DNA from: Coffea arabica
Taxonomy: Eukaryota > Streptophyta > Magnoliopsida > Gentianales > Rubiaceae
NCBI RefSeq assembly: GCF_036785885.1
Contig: NC_092326.1
Span: forward strand, 39,332,287-39,396,286
Direction: 5' to 3'
DNA: 64,000 nucleotides
Both the position numbers and the translations under genes were made by a program. Positions 12,001-25,265 of this stretch are shown here, piece after piece (position 1 is the stretch's first letter; each line of letters opens with the position of its first letter). The notes under the pieces were generated by a model. It did no database searches. It had not been told where the DNA came from and worked only from the letters and a program-made list of their open reading frames with translations.

Positions 12001-14412
12001 AACAAGTGGATAACAAGTGGTACGTGGTCTGAATTAAAATGAAAAAGGTTGGATAGTTTATAAGCAAAATATTAAGGAGGGGAAGTGAAATAATTAGTGG
12101 TTTATTATAACCATTGCAATATAAGGTGCCCTTGCAAACATTTTTTACCCTAACACAACTAAAATTTTGCCCAATCCATGGAGCTAATTAAGCATCCTAA
12201 CAAAACTAGCTAGTTAAAAAAAAAAATTAATAGGGACTCTCCAAAATGGCCAAGAATAGTTGCTCACGAGATGGACAAACACTGTCGAGTCGAACTTAAC
12301 CTAATTTTAAGTGTGCGATCTCTTTTAGGTTTCGCACGCATTTTCACTAACAAATTGCCCATCCTTTTCTTAGAAAAGCTGCAATTAATAGGATTCACTA
12401 ACACTCCTTTACCAGAAGGAGAATAGTATGAAACTCCTTTTCCTTCCACAAGTACGTACAAAGAGATATGAATATAGTCGCGAAAAGAAACATATAATTT
12501 GTCTAAATAAACCCTCGATCGACATTGTTTGTGTCCACCAGCCTAAAACCCTAGTGATTGATGTCTAGCACAATGGTATAAAAATTAACTTTTACTTTGA
12601 TTTCGAAATCTCTAAGCATGCACTTATATATCCATTAACTGTTCAATTAATTAGGATATAGCTACTAGCTCTTTAATCTCTTTCTTGTTAATGCAAATTA
12701 AACTATGACAGGTGACAACAAATTCCAATTGGTATGCTTGTATAATAATTAAAGTTGCATGCACAACATAAGATAATCATATCCTGCATATATTTCTTTG
12801 TTTATACTCTCATATATAATTCCTCCATATATAGGACAAATATTCTTCACATATATTTAGTCCCCTTTTATGTATCCGAGAGGCTTGTCCTATGCAAATA
12901 GACCCGGCCGGAAAGGAACACCATCACCTACAAACTTACAGAATTGGCTCGAGAAGAAAACCAACTAAACTAAGAAGGATCAGAAAAGTTACCTTTCCAA
13001 CAAAGAAAACAAATTAATTTGTGCTAGCTATCACATGTTGAAGGCTGTACAAAAAATTTGCATTGAAACCACAGGACAAATGTTGTGAAACATGTACAAA
13101 CAACTTTAAATTTGTGAGATGAAAATGACCATGCCAGGTGTGGTTTCTGGTTTGCACGAACTTTCACATATGTTCCTTTAAGGCTTATTATTATCACCAA
13201 AATTGCAAATGAACATTAATCAGCTGCTGGTTGCTAGCTACTTTGTCTGGATGCTGTAAGACATGATATCATTGAGCTCCTAACATTTAAACACCACTCT
13301 GAAATTAATGCGTTTCCCAAATCAAAGATAGTAATACATACATATATGTATTTATATATGGAATTGAATGCAGCTTCTGAATAAAAGTTTGTAGTAGGAG
13401 AAGGCCACAGAGCCATTGTTGGGGCCAAGACGTTTCCAGCTTAGAATCAGAGTATAACTGCAAAAGCATGAGGAGCCGTTCGCTAAGACTTTAATGCACA
13501 TTCAAAAATCCCAGTTTGATTTTTTTGGCACCATAAAATCTTGGAGACATAAGCTGGTCCGTATATTCGTATATAACCACTAGATTTGAACATCCAAAAT
13601 CAGTTATTTTCAGGGCTAAAACTCTCGGCATTATTTAGACCCTTTTTTTTTTTCTGTCGAAGTTAAACATAAATTTCTGAAAATTTTGATCGTTGTAGTG
13701 ACTTCTTCATATATATATATTATCTGTATGAATTTCTTCTAAGACTCGGTTGGTAGGAACATTAACTATGTAAGAGTAAGTCCCGTAGTTCAGTTCTCGA
13801 ACCTCCCTTCTTCTGCTTACTCCTGTAAGGTTTAAATTAGAGTCTCTTTTGAATCAAGAAAACATACCACATATCCACCCGAAAACAAAAACATTGGCAA
13901 GAAAAGATGGAGCATAAAGTTTCATATGTTGTCAAAAATGGAAAACAAAAAATTATATGCGTCTCAAAAATCAAAATCAATGGAAAGTAGAGAGTCCAAA
14001 TGCACGACAATGATGACGTACTAGTGCAATGATGGCCAGACCTTTAAATGTGTTTGACAGTGGGGCTTCCTCTCTCTCTCTCTCTTTCTTTCCCCTTATT
14101 TCATCAGGTACTGCTAACCCTTGAGACTCGCATGCGTTCTTTCGTATATCGACGCACGAGTTTTACCATTTCCTCATCAGGCAAACAAGAAATTGATTAT
14201 TAGTAGAGAAAAGGCTCCCATGGATATCGGATAGTCCCGTACGTGCCATTTGTTATAGAGAGTAGTAGTTTTCTTTTTCTTTTTTGGCAAAAAAAAAAAA
14301 CTTTGGATGGATTCTATTCCAGTCATGATCACGGATCAAAACATACCACCGAAATCATATATCGTTTTTATAGATGTTCGTATAAATCACTCATTAATAC
14401 AGTTTTCACATT
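12001..14412. other. Intergenic region
   Basis: No gene is visible. At about 13742-13860 a tRNA-like motif (gttctcgaacc) could mark an old SINE, but no A tail or target duplication is clear. Short (TA)n tracts lie near 12820 and 13711, and a (CT)n tract near 14071-14086. Confidence 0.35.
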
Positions 14413-14578
14413 TGTGTTTGGATTGTAAGTTATTTGAAATATTTTTACTGTAGCATTTTTTGTGATGTGATGTATGTGAGATAAAAAGGTAATTGAGAAG
14501 ATAAAAAAATATATTGGAAATTGTAACGGTGATGTCAGCAAATATATTTGACCAAATAATTGGCTGTCCAAACACACT
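14413..14578. mobile_element. MITE, family A
   Basis: Terminal inverted repeats tgtgtttggattg and ctgtccaaacacac bound the unit. Inside is the family core (tttttgtgatgtgatgtatg, then gagataaaaaggtaattgag), as at 11856, 24319, 47110 and 50069. It is non-coding. Confidence 0.75.
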
Positions 14579-15717
14579 TATTGACAGCGAGATTCGAATG
14601 TATGAGTTTTTATGAACGAGTGATTTGTTTTTACTAACTAAATCAACTTATGTTGGCAAAGAGGGTAGTATTTCAATCAATGTATTATTTCTATTTATTG
14701 TTCAAAGGGTATACAACTACCCCGCACATAGAGTTACATGGATATATACAAGACTGTGTAATTGGCACGGCAGAAAAAAGCAATGAGTACATCTTTAATC
14801 TATATACACATTCAGCGGATGTTTCCAGGGAGAGACATGATTGACTCTTCAATGGTAAGGGAGTCAGATCCCTAAAAAGGGATTTTTGTCATTTAAGCGT
14901 ATTAGCTGTTTTGGTATTAAAGCAACATCTACCAAGTAGCATCCCATCGCTTGCTATATATAGTCATTAACGAAGGTCATGTTCTGCTTCAACCACGTAT
15001 CAGCTTAATGAAAAAAAAAAAAAAAAACCATAGCTTTTCTGAAATGACACTCTTCCCACTTCCCTTCCTCGTTCATTTTTTCCTTTTCCTTTTTTGTTAC
15101 TTTTCTCTCTATCAACTTTGCCCTTCTATTTTCTTTTTATTTTTTTCCTTGGGTATTTATTGAAGTAAATGAGCAAATATTAGAACAATTTTGTATCCAT
15201 ATCTAGGATAATTAGATGTAAAAAAACATGAATTTGTTATAAAACGTGGTTTGAGGTCAAGTAATGTGTGGTGAGATAGATGTAAACCCTAAAATGGAAT
15301 ATAGTTAGATCACAAAATATATAAGAAAACAAATTGAATATGACGACCATACAATATGTAGTTTTTTTTTTGTTTTTTTGGGTTTTGGAGGGTGGTAATT
15401 GGATGTTTGTCGCGGTGAAAATATGGTGTTTGTTGATGAGATAAAAAGCCCACCATGTGTCACATCTATTTTAGAGGATGTTTTACTTTTCATAAATTTG
15501 GTTAGGATTTTTAAAATAGTTAAAGTTAGTAAGAATGATGTAATGTGTGCCCACAAACTTCCAGCTTCAGCTAGTACTATGTAATTTTTCAGTGAATGAA
15601 GTTTTATGTCTTTGTTTCAAGAAAAAAGAAGAAGTGAAAAAAAAGATAGACTGTAATTTTTCTCCCTTGTTTGATTGCAATAATTGGTGAAAAGGATACC
15701 CAATGATGAGTAAAATA

Positions 15718-15868
15718 TTATTTGGATTGTAATTTTTTAATAAAATATTTTTATATTTTTCGTAAATATATTTCTCAATTATTTTTTATTTAACATACAT
15801 TAAATCATTATAATATATATTTTTTCTACGAAAGTTTCAAAAAATAAGCAATCCAAACTCGTTCAAAA
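15718..15868. mobile_element. MITE with 'atttggattgt' terminal repeats
   Basis: Opens with ttatttggattgtaatt and closes with aataagcaatccaaactc. The inside is AT-rich with 'catacattaaatcattataata', a diverged version of the family A inner words. It has no open frame. Confidence 0.55.
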
Positions 15869-15880
15869 TTGTTCCTTAGA

Positions 15881-16039
15881 GTAGTGGCTCGGATGGTCTC
15901 GTAGTAACGTCTTTAGGTTCCAAAATTGCGTGTTCGAATCAGCTCTCAATCGATTATGTATTTTTAAGGGTGAGGTGTACAAGCGCAGAAAAATTAATTC
16001 AACAAAACTGAGATATTTCCTGCGTTAAAAAAAAAAAAA
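15881..16039 (+). mobile_element. SINE, tRNA-derived (family S2)
   Basis: A-box-like gtggctcggatggtctcgta is followed by a B-box-like tgttcgaatc at 15931-15940, and the unit ends in an A run at 16027-16039. The opening matches the inverted copy at 22623-22756, so both belong to one family. I could not find a target-site duplication. Confidence 0.6.
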
Positions 16040-19000
16040 CTCCCTCGAAACTCCATTTGGCCAGTGACAACGAGGCCACGCACTATTCTAGCTTTTCAAA
16101 CTACAAACTTGACCGAGTCAAAGCCAAGATATGCACCTCTACAGTTAGGTTTTGTACTTGAAATCTTGAACTCATGTCTGGTCATTTGCTGTTTATTTGA
16201 CCATACGTGTCTTTAAATGCTCAAATTACTGCCAACATTAGGACTAACATTTGTGTGGTAGGTAGCATAAGTGACATGACAAATACTTTTAAGTTCACTA
16301 TTCTCTTGTATTTTAGCCAGGGGACAGTTGTAGTTAATAGAGGGATTAAGAAGGACACATGAGCTAGCTCCTAGGGGGAGCTGTGAAAGGAAAGGGGCAA
16401 GATGTACTTGTGCTAAGATTAGACTAATTTGACTTCTTTAAAGGCAGCCAATAGTACCATCCGACATTTTCCCATAGTATTAGTGATCAAATAGTGCTGG
16501 TTCTACATTCTAGGTACGGAAGTGCTGAAATCATGGCATAATATTCATAAGTAGTAGTATTAATATTTTCCTATTAGTCCTCGTTAAAGATAGTGTAGCA
16601 CCATAGCAATTGATCATGTACATGGATGGGACTTGTTGGAGTAATTGATTTGAGATTGCTACACACGAACGCCCATGTGTCTTTGTATATGTGGTTGGGG
16701 AAGTGAGGGGAGAGGTGCATGGCTGTTGAAAGCTCATGGGAGAAGAAGTAGTTAGGTGCTTTCACTTCTTCAATTTTGATTGGGTAAAAGCTCAGTGATT
16801 TCAAAACATATAACATGATACTTTAAACTTTGAATTAAATTATAAACGTAACGGAATTCGTTAAATTTAATGAAAATGATTTATTGGAAGTTAAAACAAA
16901 AATTTTATACCTAATTTTTAACAAATATACATATTCTACCCTTTAACCCTCAATTCTCGCTATCTAAAGAATAAAACAAATGATTTTTTTGAGCTGTCTT
17001 TTGCTTAATTATATCGGGGCATTTTGGTCATTTCGTCCATTTCTGTTAAATTTAATAGATTTCGTCACCTTTACAATTAAGTTCAAAATATGAAATATCG
17101 TGTTGTACGTTTTGAAATCAGGAGGAGCTTTTCTATATATTAGATTTACCATCGAGAACTTTTTGTTTTTTACCCATTTTGATTTTATAAATAGAAAGTA
17201 ATTACAAAAGGGTTGATTGAAATTCAAAAGGTCATTAATGTTAAGGAGTTGGTTTCTAGAGTACCTCAAAACCAATGACTATTGGTAGTATTATACAAAA
17301 TGTAATTTTGAAAGACACGGATTTTGTGACAATTTGAATTAAATAATCAAGTGAGTATTTAATACATGAGAAATATGAAGATTACAGACGCTATAACTTT
17401 GAGAGTTAGAGACATCTACAAATTTTTGAATAGTACTTAAGGTAACATACACTATAGATTATAGTCACCTGTTACGGTAAGTGCGTTTTGAAACTCTAAT
17501 ATATCACAAAAAACACTTCCTTAACTTTTTTTTTTTTTTAATCTATAGTGAAACCCCTTCCTTTCTGACACTCTAGATCTCTCTCGTCTCCTCCACACCA
17601 TTCACCGTCCACAATCTCCCTCCTCTTGCATCCAACTTTGCCCTTCTTCCCAGGCTAACCTCTGTCTATCTAAGTAATTTAATCTTTATAAACCATATAT
17701 AGGGATTAATTGCAAAAGACTTATTACTTGAATACCACCCAATTTTCAAAAAAAGAAAAAGAAAAAAGGGTTAGCAAAGAGAATTACAAATAACTACTAC
17801 ATGGCAACCTCCATCCAAATCCAAAAACCATGTCACCTATTGATGTAATATTGGGGGAGAAATTCCTATTAATCCACAAAATTTTGGTCTTTGTCTCAAG
17901 TTTCTAATAATTGAAGGTATCCACCATTCACCACAAATTAGTACCAAATCATAGATTAATGACATCGATTTCTCTCATAATTTCACTATGCATTTCAAAT
18001 TAATGTCACATGCACAAAGAATATAAGAATGATACTCTAAATTATTAAAGTCCCACATTTAATCATTTGAAAATGAAAATGAAAAGGAATAAGGGGATGC
18101 AAGTAAGTAGTGGGATGAGTGAGAAGAAATATAGGCAGAGAAAGGATTAAAGAAGATAAAGAAAAGATGAGGGAGGCAGATAAAACTTATCGATAAGGGA
18201 CAAAAAATTAAGGAAGTTTTTGATAGGATTAAACATTGGCTGGATCAGCAAGTTACTGATTTGCTTGGAAATCATTTTGTGGCTCAAACTTGTCCGTGAC
18301 TTTGAAGAATATTACGGACTGTGATGTAGTTATTTTCCTAAATTTTTATATGATCTCAATCTAGTTCATTCCTAAATCATAGATATGCTCTTCCAATTTC
18401 TCAAAATCTCAAACATTTACAATGTGGTTGTGATTTTGTTTGTGATTTTGAGAATCACAGTATTTGTGATGTAACTATTACCTTTTAAAATATTTAGAAA
18501 TAAGTTGATCGGGTGACCATCTAATAGATAAAATTGTATGTTTTTAAAAGAAAAAATCATTCAAAATGTCTATCACATTTTATCAAATGAGTTTTTTCAT
18601 TATTCACTTTTAAATAGTAACTTTTTGACCCTTACGGAATTAAGTCAACAAAATTTAGTCCCAGCTTAATTTTTGGATCAGTTTTTACCTAAATTCATTG
18701 CTTGACTCACACGAGTTTAATTTTTTTTAGGGGTAGAAAGGTTAGATCACATTTATAGTTAAACAAATCATCCAATCCATATTTATTTTTGTGCCTAAAA
18801 AAGTAGGATCTAATCCGATCCATATTGATTTTTTCCTAAAAAAGATGAAGTCTGGCCCAATCTATATATTTTTTTTTCACAAAAAAAGTGAAATCGGACA
18901 TTTTTTTTACATAAAAAATGAATGTATGTGGGTTATGTGGTGATTTATAGCTAAAATAATGGTAAAAAACCAAGGTAAGGGCCAAATTTTATTAATTTAA

Positions 19001-19290
19001 ATTTGTGAGGAATGCAAAGTTAACATTTTAAAGGTGAAAACGAAAAAAATTCATTTAATGAGATGTGAAGGATGTTTTCAATGATATTTTCTTTTTAAAA
19101 TTTATAGACAAGGTAAAATGGAGAATTGAAAAAGTAGTTTTAAAGGACACTAAAATAAAGTCTTATACATGTGAACTAAAGTAGACTTTGAAGTTGCAAA
19201 TAAGCAAACCAAAGATTGTATGATACAGTAGTAACTAAGGAGAATTAGTAAATAATTTTATGGGGAACAAAGTGCTTCTCCTATAATTAG
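16040..19290. other. Intergenic region, no gene
   Basis: AT-rich sequence with no supported coding region. At 17540-17660 there is a short CT-rich patch. Nothing else could be assigned. Confidence 0.35.
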
Positions 19291-20800
19291 TTGATTGTGA
19301 TTTGTAAGTAACAAGAAGCGCCCCGTAGAGTGCAAGGATGAACCCTAGAGATGGAAGCTAAGCCCTTGACAGGCAAAAGGTTGAAGGAAGCGCCCCGTAG
19401 AGTGCAAGGGACTTGTGTGTATGATGGGTACAGAATAGTAGTAGTACGTGCATAAAACCGCATGTGTGAGTGTACTGGGGGATGGGAGGGTATGGGTAGT
19501 CTAGCAGGAAGGGTAGTAGTACTAGCAGACGTATGGATGATAGAACTCATAGAAGAGATGATGGTTATGGTCCTCCTGGTGGGGAGGGTAGGCGGGGGGA
19601 AGCGGGTGTAGTGACATGAAGTGAAAGGGACGGTTTTAAAGGTAGGGGGATATCCCGACAGGAGCACGCCTTACGAAGACAAGATGGTAAAAGCAAAGGT
19701 GGCATTTATTTCGGGTTGTCCCTCTGACGCTGCTCAGTGCTGCTGCTGGGCTGTGATAGCTGCTCTCCTTCCTTCTTCCCTCTTCCACAACAGTTGCAAT
19801 GCTATACTTCTCTCTCTGTTTCTCTCTTTCTCTCTCTCTCCCATTTTCTTCAATATTGAATAGTTAGTATGATAGTAGTAGTTGTGCACATCCGCATAGG
19901 AGGAGGAGTAAACATTGAACATTACAACCCCATGCAAAAAACAAGAACAAATATAAGAAAAGAAAGATTTGGCGATTTGGCCTACTCAATGCAAATATGC
20001 TAATCCCCTCCTCTGCAGCATTTATGGGACAGTGCCAACACCATGAACGAGCCTCCCCTTATTTACTCTCTCTCTCCTCATTCCTCCTCTTCTTCTTCTT
20101 CTCAATATGAAGAAGTAGTATTGATCAGTAGTATTGACTACTGAGTACTGACTAAACCTATCTCTCTCTCTCTCTCTTTCTTTTAACAACCAATGCGTGA
20201 AATGAAATGAATATTCAGGGCTTGACTATTCCTTTCCTTTCTTTCTCTTTTCTTTTCCATTCTTTCTTGGAGTTTGGCACGCACGCTTTCCTACAATGAC
20301 TTCTTAGAAAGAGAAAGATAGAGAGATATAAAAGCAATAGAGGGGGGATGGTAATTGCCAATTGGTAAGGAAAGAAGAAGAAAACAACACATCAGGAACA
20401 TCTCTTACATCTCTTCTTACAACTCCCTTTCATTTCTTATTCCTCAATTAATTACATCCCTTTTGTCCCCCCTTCTTTTTGAAAGTCTTGCACCAACTTA
20501 CCCTCTTCAGTCCTCTCTGCCTCTTTAAAATGTTTAACTACTGACTGCATTATACCATGCAATGCATCACCTTGTCATACCCTGTACTGCTACACAATGC
20601 CGGTACTAGTGTACCGCGGACACCATTGCAGCAGCTGGCTGCAATATTTGACTTGGAGAGTTTCGTATTTTGTTGCTGTGATAGGTCAATAACATGGTAC
20701 ATGAGCCTAATTTCTTTCTTTCTAGGAGAAAATATTAGGTGTTTATGTGTATCACTGCATTAACTAATTCTTTGATGCTGTACCTAATTCTGACATCTCA
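19291..20800. other. Unassigned CT-rich tract with TATA-like box; possible non-coding transcription unit
   Basis: This tract is more GC-rich and less transposon-like than its surroundings. It starts with two copies of a 23-base direct repeat (gaagcgccccgtagagtgca plus agg) at 19315-19337 and 19387-19409. Long CT-rich runs follow (19770-19850, 20060-20100, 20160-20185). A TATA-like sequence (gagatataaaagc) lies near 20324. No open frame is convincing; the 126-residue reverse frame at 19287-19667 is low complexity. It could be a promoter and exon of a non-coding RNA, a distal AS2 or KOR control region, or an unrecognised repeat. I found no known plant microRNA. Confidence 0.25.
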
Positions 20801-21016
20801 TGTAGTATATAAGATATACATCTCTTGGAAAGTGGGGGCTTGATAAATGCTAGTAATTTGTAGCTTAAACTTGTATCGTTTGGCCTGAATTCAGATTCCA
20901 AATATGTTATTGAACCCTTCACTTGGGGACATTTAGGGTTCTAAGCATCTACTTATTTAAATAATTGACTGATTAAAGTTTTGAGTGCCACATTATTTTG
21001 CTTTACATGCGACTAA

Positions 21017-21412
21017 TAGTGCGTTTGGGAGGAGAGATTTGATCAGAAAAGAAAAGAAAGTAACCGAGGGAATTGATTTTCCACCCTTTGGGAGATTTTT
21101 GATGTTAGAAAAAAAAAAAAAGGAAACGGGCTGATTTGATCAGATTCATTTTGAAGCTACAGTAGAGAAAAGCTTTCTGCCCATTTTGGCCTGATTTGGA
21201 AGGAAAGTAGAAAAGTGGCTACAAAATTTTTTCAAAATGCCAATTATGTCCTTAAATGGTTATTGAACAAATTTTTAATGACATATATATCCAAAATCTT
21301 TCCACTTCTTTCTTTAAACGCCCAAACAACATCAAAATCTCTTCCTTTCTTTTCTTTCATAACTTAAGGTTTCTTTTCTTTTCTTTTCTATCCTAAACTC
21401 CCAAACTAGACA
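21017..21412. mobile_element. MITE, PIF/Harbinger (Tourist)-like, TAA target duplication
   Basis: Terminal inverted repeats end in gtttgggag (left: tagtgcgtttgggag; right: ctcccaaactagaca). A three-base TAA repeat flanks the unit at 21014-21016 and 21413-21415, as expected for PIF/Harbinger insertions. The inside is purine-rich then pyrimidine-rich (gaaaagaaaagaaag versus ctttcttttctttc), so the whole unit can fold back. It does not encode a transposase. Confidence 0.75.
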
Positions 21413-22622
21413 TAAGAGTTTTCTTTTTGACCAAGTTGCAATTCTTTGTATCATCAATTAACAAGAACAGTGCAGAAAAATATAGCCTATTAACAAGTGA
21501 AATTTAACTACATATTGTTCATTATTATTATTATTATTATTATGTGTAAGGGTGAACTATAGCAATGACATTCTATAATTCAAATTAAATACTTAGAAAT
21601 CTAAAAATTTTCCTTTTATTTTGTAAAAATTTCCTTAGTTTTTATAATAATTTTTCTGTTGAGATTTCATGATCCTCGAACAACATTTATTATTCGAGAA
21701 AGGATCATAATAATTTTTTTCTCTATGCAAAGTGTTTAATTATCCCATTTTACATGTCACTTCAAGAAAAGTTGTTTTCTAGGATATATTTTCTTTTTTT
21801 TCCCCTCTCCTGCATGAGATAGAAATATATTTATATCTCCATTTTTTACTATATCTCCAAGGATTAAGCCTTTTCTACCATTTTTATAATATCTTTAAGT
21901 ATTAAACTTTTTTTACACTAACAGTGTATATTCTAACTAGTTTAGATGCATTACAAATAATCTCAATTTAAATTTCAACATCAAATTGAGATTAATTCCT
22001 CCTCGAATTTAACCCTTTGGTTCTTCCATTTTGATCCAGCTCCCTAACTCGTGGCCTAGAGTAAAACGAGTCAATGAAAGAAAGAAAGCGAACGAGTGAA
22101 TGTTACGCAAAAGCCATGGCCTTACCCACATCAGGCATTGGGCTTTGTGTTGGGAAAGTCCAAACTCTGTAGAAGCCCATAAATGAAACGCACATGTTTC
22201 TCAGACGATCCATTTTGGGGTCCTCAAGTATCAGCGCGTAAATTGATTAGCTTCGGGCCCAATTTATTAAAAAAAAAAATTACTCTTAGTTAGAAAACTT
22301 CCATGGTCCAACTGCCGTGACCGGTCTTTCCATTTGTCCTATTATATTTTCATCGCAACCAAAATTTCTATTCATAGGATTTACAAATACTTTTCAAAAA
22401 AAGGGATCCCCAAATGATTGAAGAAAATGAACTTACAGAATATATGAAAATTACATAATTGATTGCTGACTGACAATCTTAATTGATTTTGGTGTGTATC
22501 ATTTTTTTTAAATATAAGTGATTCTGTATATATTCTTAATTATTGCTTCTTTATTCTCAATTTGGTGTATGCCTATAAATGGAAAATAGAAATGTTACGG
22601 ACGCTCTAACTTTTACAAACCA
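21413..22622. other. Intergenic region
   Basis: No gene is visible. An (ATT)n microsatellite lies at about 21521-21542. The remainder is AT-rich sequence without a recognisable element. Confidence 0.35.
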
Positions 22623-22756
22623 CTCTTTTTTTTTTTTCAACACAGCAAGTATCCCAATTCTGCCAGACTAATCTCCATGCGCCTACACAAGCGATAGAGA
22701 GGTGATTCAAACACACGACCTCGGGACCTAACTACCCCGAAACCATCCGAGCCAAA
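22623..22756 (-). mobile_element. SINE, tRNA-derived (family S2), inverted
   Basis: Read on the minus strand, the unit has an A-box-like tggctcggatggtttcgg, a B-box-like gtgtgtttgaatcacc and an A tail (T run at 22625-22637 on the plus strand). The first 18 bases match the plus-strand SINE at 15881, so the two are one family. Confidence 0.6.
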
Positions 22757-22911
22757 ATTTTTAAGAATTTTTCTAACGGAATACTCATTAACACATCTAA
22801 ATCATGCATAACTTACCATGTTACTACAAATAATCGCAATTAATGTACCCCTCTCGTATTTAGACACCTGTTCGAATTAGCTACACTTTTTTTTTAAAAA
22901 ACCTAGGATTT

Positions 22912-23131
22912 TTCTAACAGGTGCCTTATGTACACTCGTTAACACACCTACATTCCACCTAACATACCATCTATATACACACACTCATAATTATTACTTT
23001 CTCCTACATTTATACACTTTTCCTAATTAATCCCCTTGCATTTATACATTTTTTTCTAATTAATCTTATATTTCTAAAAATTTAACACCTGAAATAATCT
23101 TAACGAGTGCCTATAGGACACCTGTTGGACA
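22912..23131. mobile_element. MITE, 'aacaggtg...cactcgttaa' terminal repeat family (family B)
   Basis: Left end reads aacaggtgccttatgtacac then tcgttaac. Right end is its imperfect inverse, ttaacgagtgcctataggac then acctgtt. The terminal repeats are about 28 bases long. Related units lie at 24526-24758 and probably 25266-25455. The AT-rich inside repeats 'catttatacactttttctaattaat'. Confidence 0.65.
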
Positions 23132-23434
23132 AACCAAAAAATCTAACACGTGAAAACCCTCTTAACGGGAGTCTTAAATTGAACTTTTAAATCTTTTATT
23201 ATCCTATATAGTATCTCCTTATTCCTATACTTTAGGCATTTTCACCCCTTCAATTTTAGATACTTTCTCGAGTATTTAATATCCCATGCAATAAAAGTGA
23301 TGAAAGTTATGTGATGCTACTATAATCCCCTATATATTAAAAATTTAATAACTGAACTGCGTCTTAATGGGCATTCATTAAAAAGATCTATAAGAATTAG
23401 TCCCTTAACAATCTCTCATTATTCTAAACTAATT

Positions 23435-23478
<44 letters not shown>

Positions 23479-24318
23479 GGAACCAATTACTCTCTTTAGC
23501 ACGAAGAGAAATGGAAAAGCAAACGCGTATAGTAATACTTCGAGAATCATCCTTAATCGAGTGACAACAAATCTAGAGGTTGCATCACATTATTTCTCTG
23601 GCATTTGAAAGAACATTTGTACCACTTTCTACATTTGTCATTTTGTTCCAAATTCTAATGGTGGCTTGACTAAGTGAAAAAGTTGCTGGTAATTAAGAAA
23701 AATGCAAGAAATGCTTTATCATACCTCACAGAAATCAGAATATTCATATAAAAAATGGGCGTTGTGGGGGCAAAATCAGTTCCCATCACCAGCCGGCTAA
23801 TAAGATTTTGTCTTTGTGGTTGGTCTACCTAATTTAACGTTCAAGCATGCTTGATTAATTTGCAGTTTAATCTCGTATCCGATTAATTAATTGCATAACT
23901 GTTAGAGGTCAACTCGTTTAATTCTGTACATTGATAGCGAATGCCGCATCAAACATGAGAAATATTCCTTAATCGGGGTCCAATTTGTTTGCTACAGCTA
24001 ATCCTCTGTCTTAAACCAAGTTAAGGTCTTAAACTCTTAAGCATGCATGAAGAGGAAAAAGCGGAAATAGAACATCCTCTATTAGCTAAAAGCGTGTTAC
24101 TTAATTTATTTTCTCTCATAGATGAAATTTATAGTGGCATATCCTGACTCGTAGCAGTGATCAAAATCGAATCTATCCAAATTCTTTTCTTACCGAAAAG
24201 GACGAAAAAAAGAATTCAACAAAAACTTACACCTTGCCTCCTTCATTGTAAATGGGGTATACTACCTTTTTCGCTTCCTAGACAATCACTTCTTAGGGTC
24301 CAAAGGATAGGTGTCACC
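23132..24318. other. Intergenic region with a (CT)n(TA)n microsatellite
   Basis: A (CT)n run at about 23431-23462 passes directly into (TA)n to about 23478. Part of 23140-23360 resembles the ends of family B and may be a decayed copy. No gene is visible. Confidence 0.4.
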
Positions 24319-24488
24319 AGTTTGTTTGGATAGGAGTTTATTTAGATGATTTATTTAAAATAATTATTTTAGCACTTTTTGTGATGTGATATATGTGCGA
24401 TAAAAAGGTAATTGAGAAAATAAAAAGGTGATTGGAATTTGTGAAGCAAATTATTTTATCTCAAATCATCTCTTCTCAAACAAATGAT
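24319..24488. mobile_element. MITE, family A
   Basis: Opens with agtttgtttggataggagtt and closes with tctcaaacaaat. The family core (tttttgtgatgtgatatatg, gcgataaaaaggtaattgag) is present. It is closest to the copy at 50069-50222, sharing 'gattggaatttgtgaagyaa' and 'attattttatctsaaatcat'. Confidence 0.75.
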
Positions 24489-24525
24489 ATTTGAAACCTC
24501 CTTATCATTTCTTTATGGGGTTTTT

Positions 24526-24758
24526 TTAATAGTTGCCCTATGACGCTCGTTAACACACCTAACATTCACCAACCTATCATATTTATACATATACTAACAA
24601 TTATTATTCTCCCATGCATTTATATACTTTCTCTATTTAATCTTACCTATCCTCCCTTTTTATTTATTTACTTTTTCTAATTAATCTTACATTTCTAAAA
24701 ATATGATAACTAAAATATATTTTAACGCGTGTCCTATGAGCGCCTGTTAAACAGACTC
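24526..24758. mobile_element. MITE, family B
   Basis: Left end agttgccctatgacgctcgt then taacacacc. Right end ttttaacgcgtgtcctatga then gcgcctgttaaac. The internal wording matches the copy at 22912-23131. It is non-coding. Confidence 0.6.
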
Positions 24759-25265
24759 CTTCTTCATTGTAGGACTATTTTTGTCTGGCACATATCAAAT
24801 TACTATAATATATTTTTTTGGCAAAAAAATCGAGAAAATATCAGTCCAAATGGGAGGGTGACTAATCTAAAAGGTAAAAACGTTAGTTGACTTTACCAAG
24901 GAGTACCCTAAAAAAAAAAACTTTATCAAGGAGTTGGATACTTTCACGTGCTTTGACATTCTCAAGTATGAAATCAGAGACAGAGAAGTGAGGCCACAGC
25001 CGGTGGGATAATTTTGCACTAGAATGAATTTTCCGTATTGATCTACTAGGAAATAATTGATTTAACAGCTATATTAATTTCACGGGATACATTTATTTCT
25101 TGGGTTTAGTGATATGGCGGACATGATGGCAGGTTTCACGGCCAAGATTGTTCAGTTGCTGTTCATCAATAGAGATATTTTAACCTTATATATGATAAAA
25201 CATTACTTGGATTCCTAGTTTTATTTTTGTATAAAGTTTCAAATTGGACAACTTTTTTTTTTTTT

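Noticed and set aside
19287-19667. 126-residue reverse-strand frame with repeated CTLRGAS
   Set aside because: Low complexity, Thr/Pro/Ser-rich, and the repeat comes from the 23-base DNA repeat. No splice or homology support.
20560-20660. MicroRNA precursor
   Set aside because: Only short palindromes (stem 5-8) are present; no 20-22-base duplex arm and no match to known plant microRNAs that I could recall.
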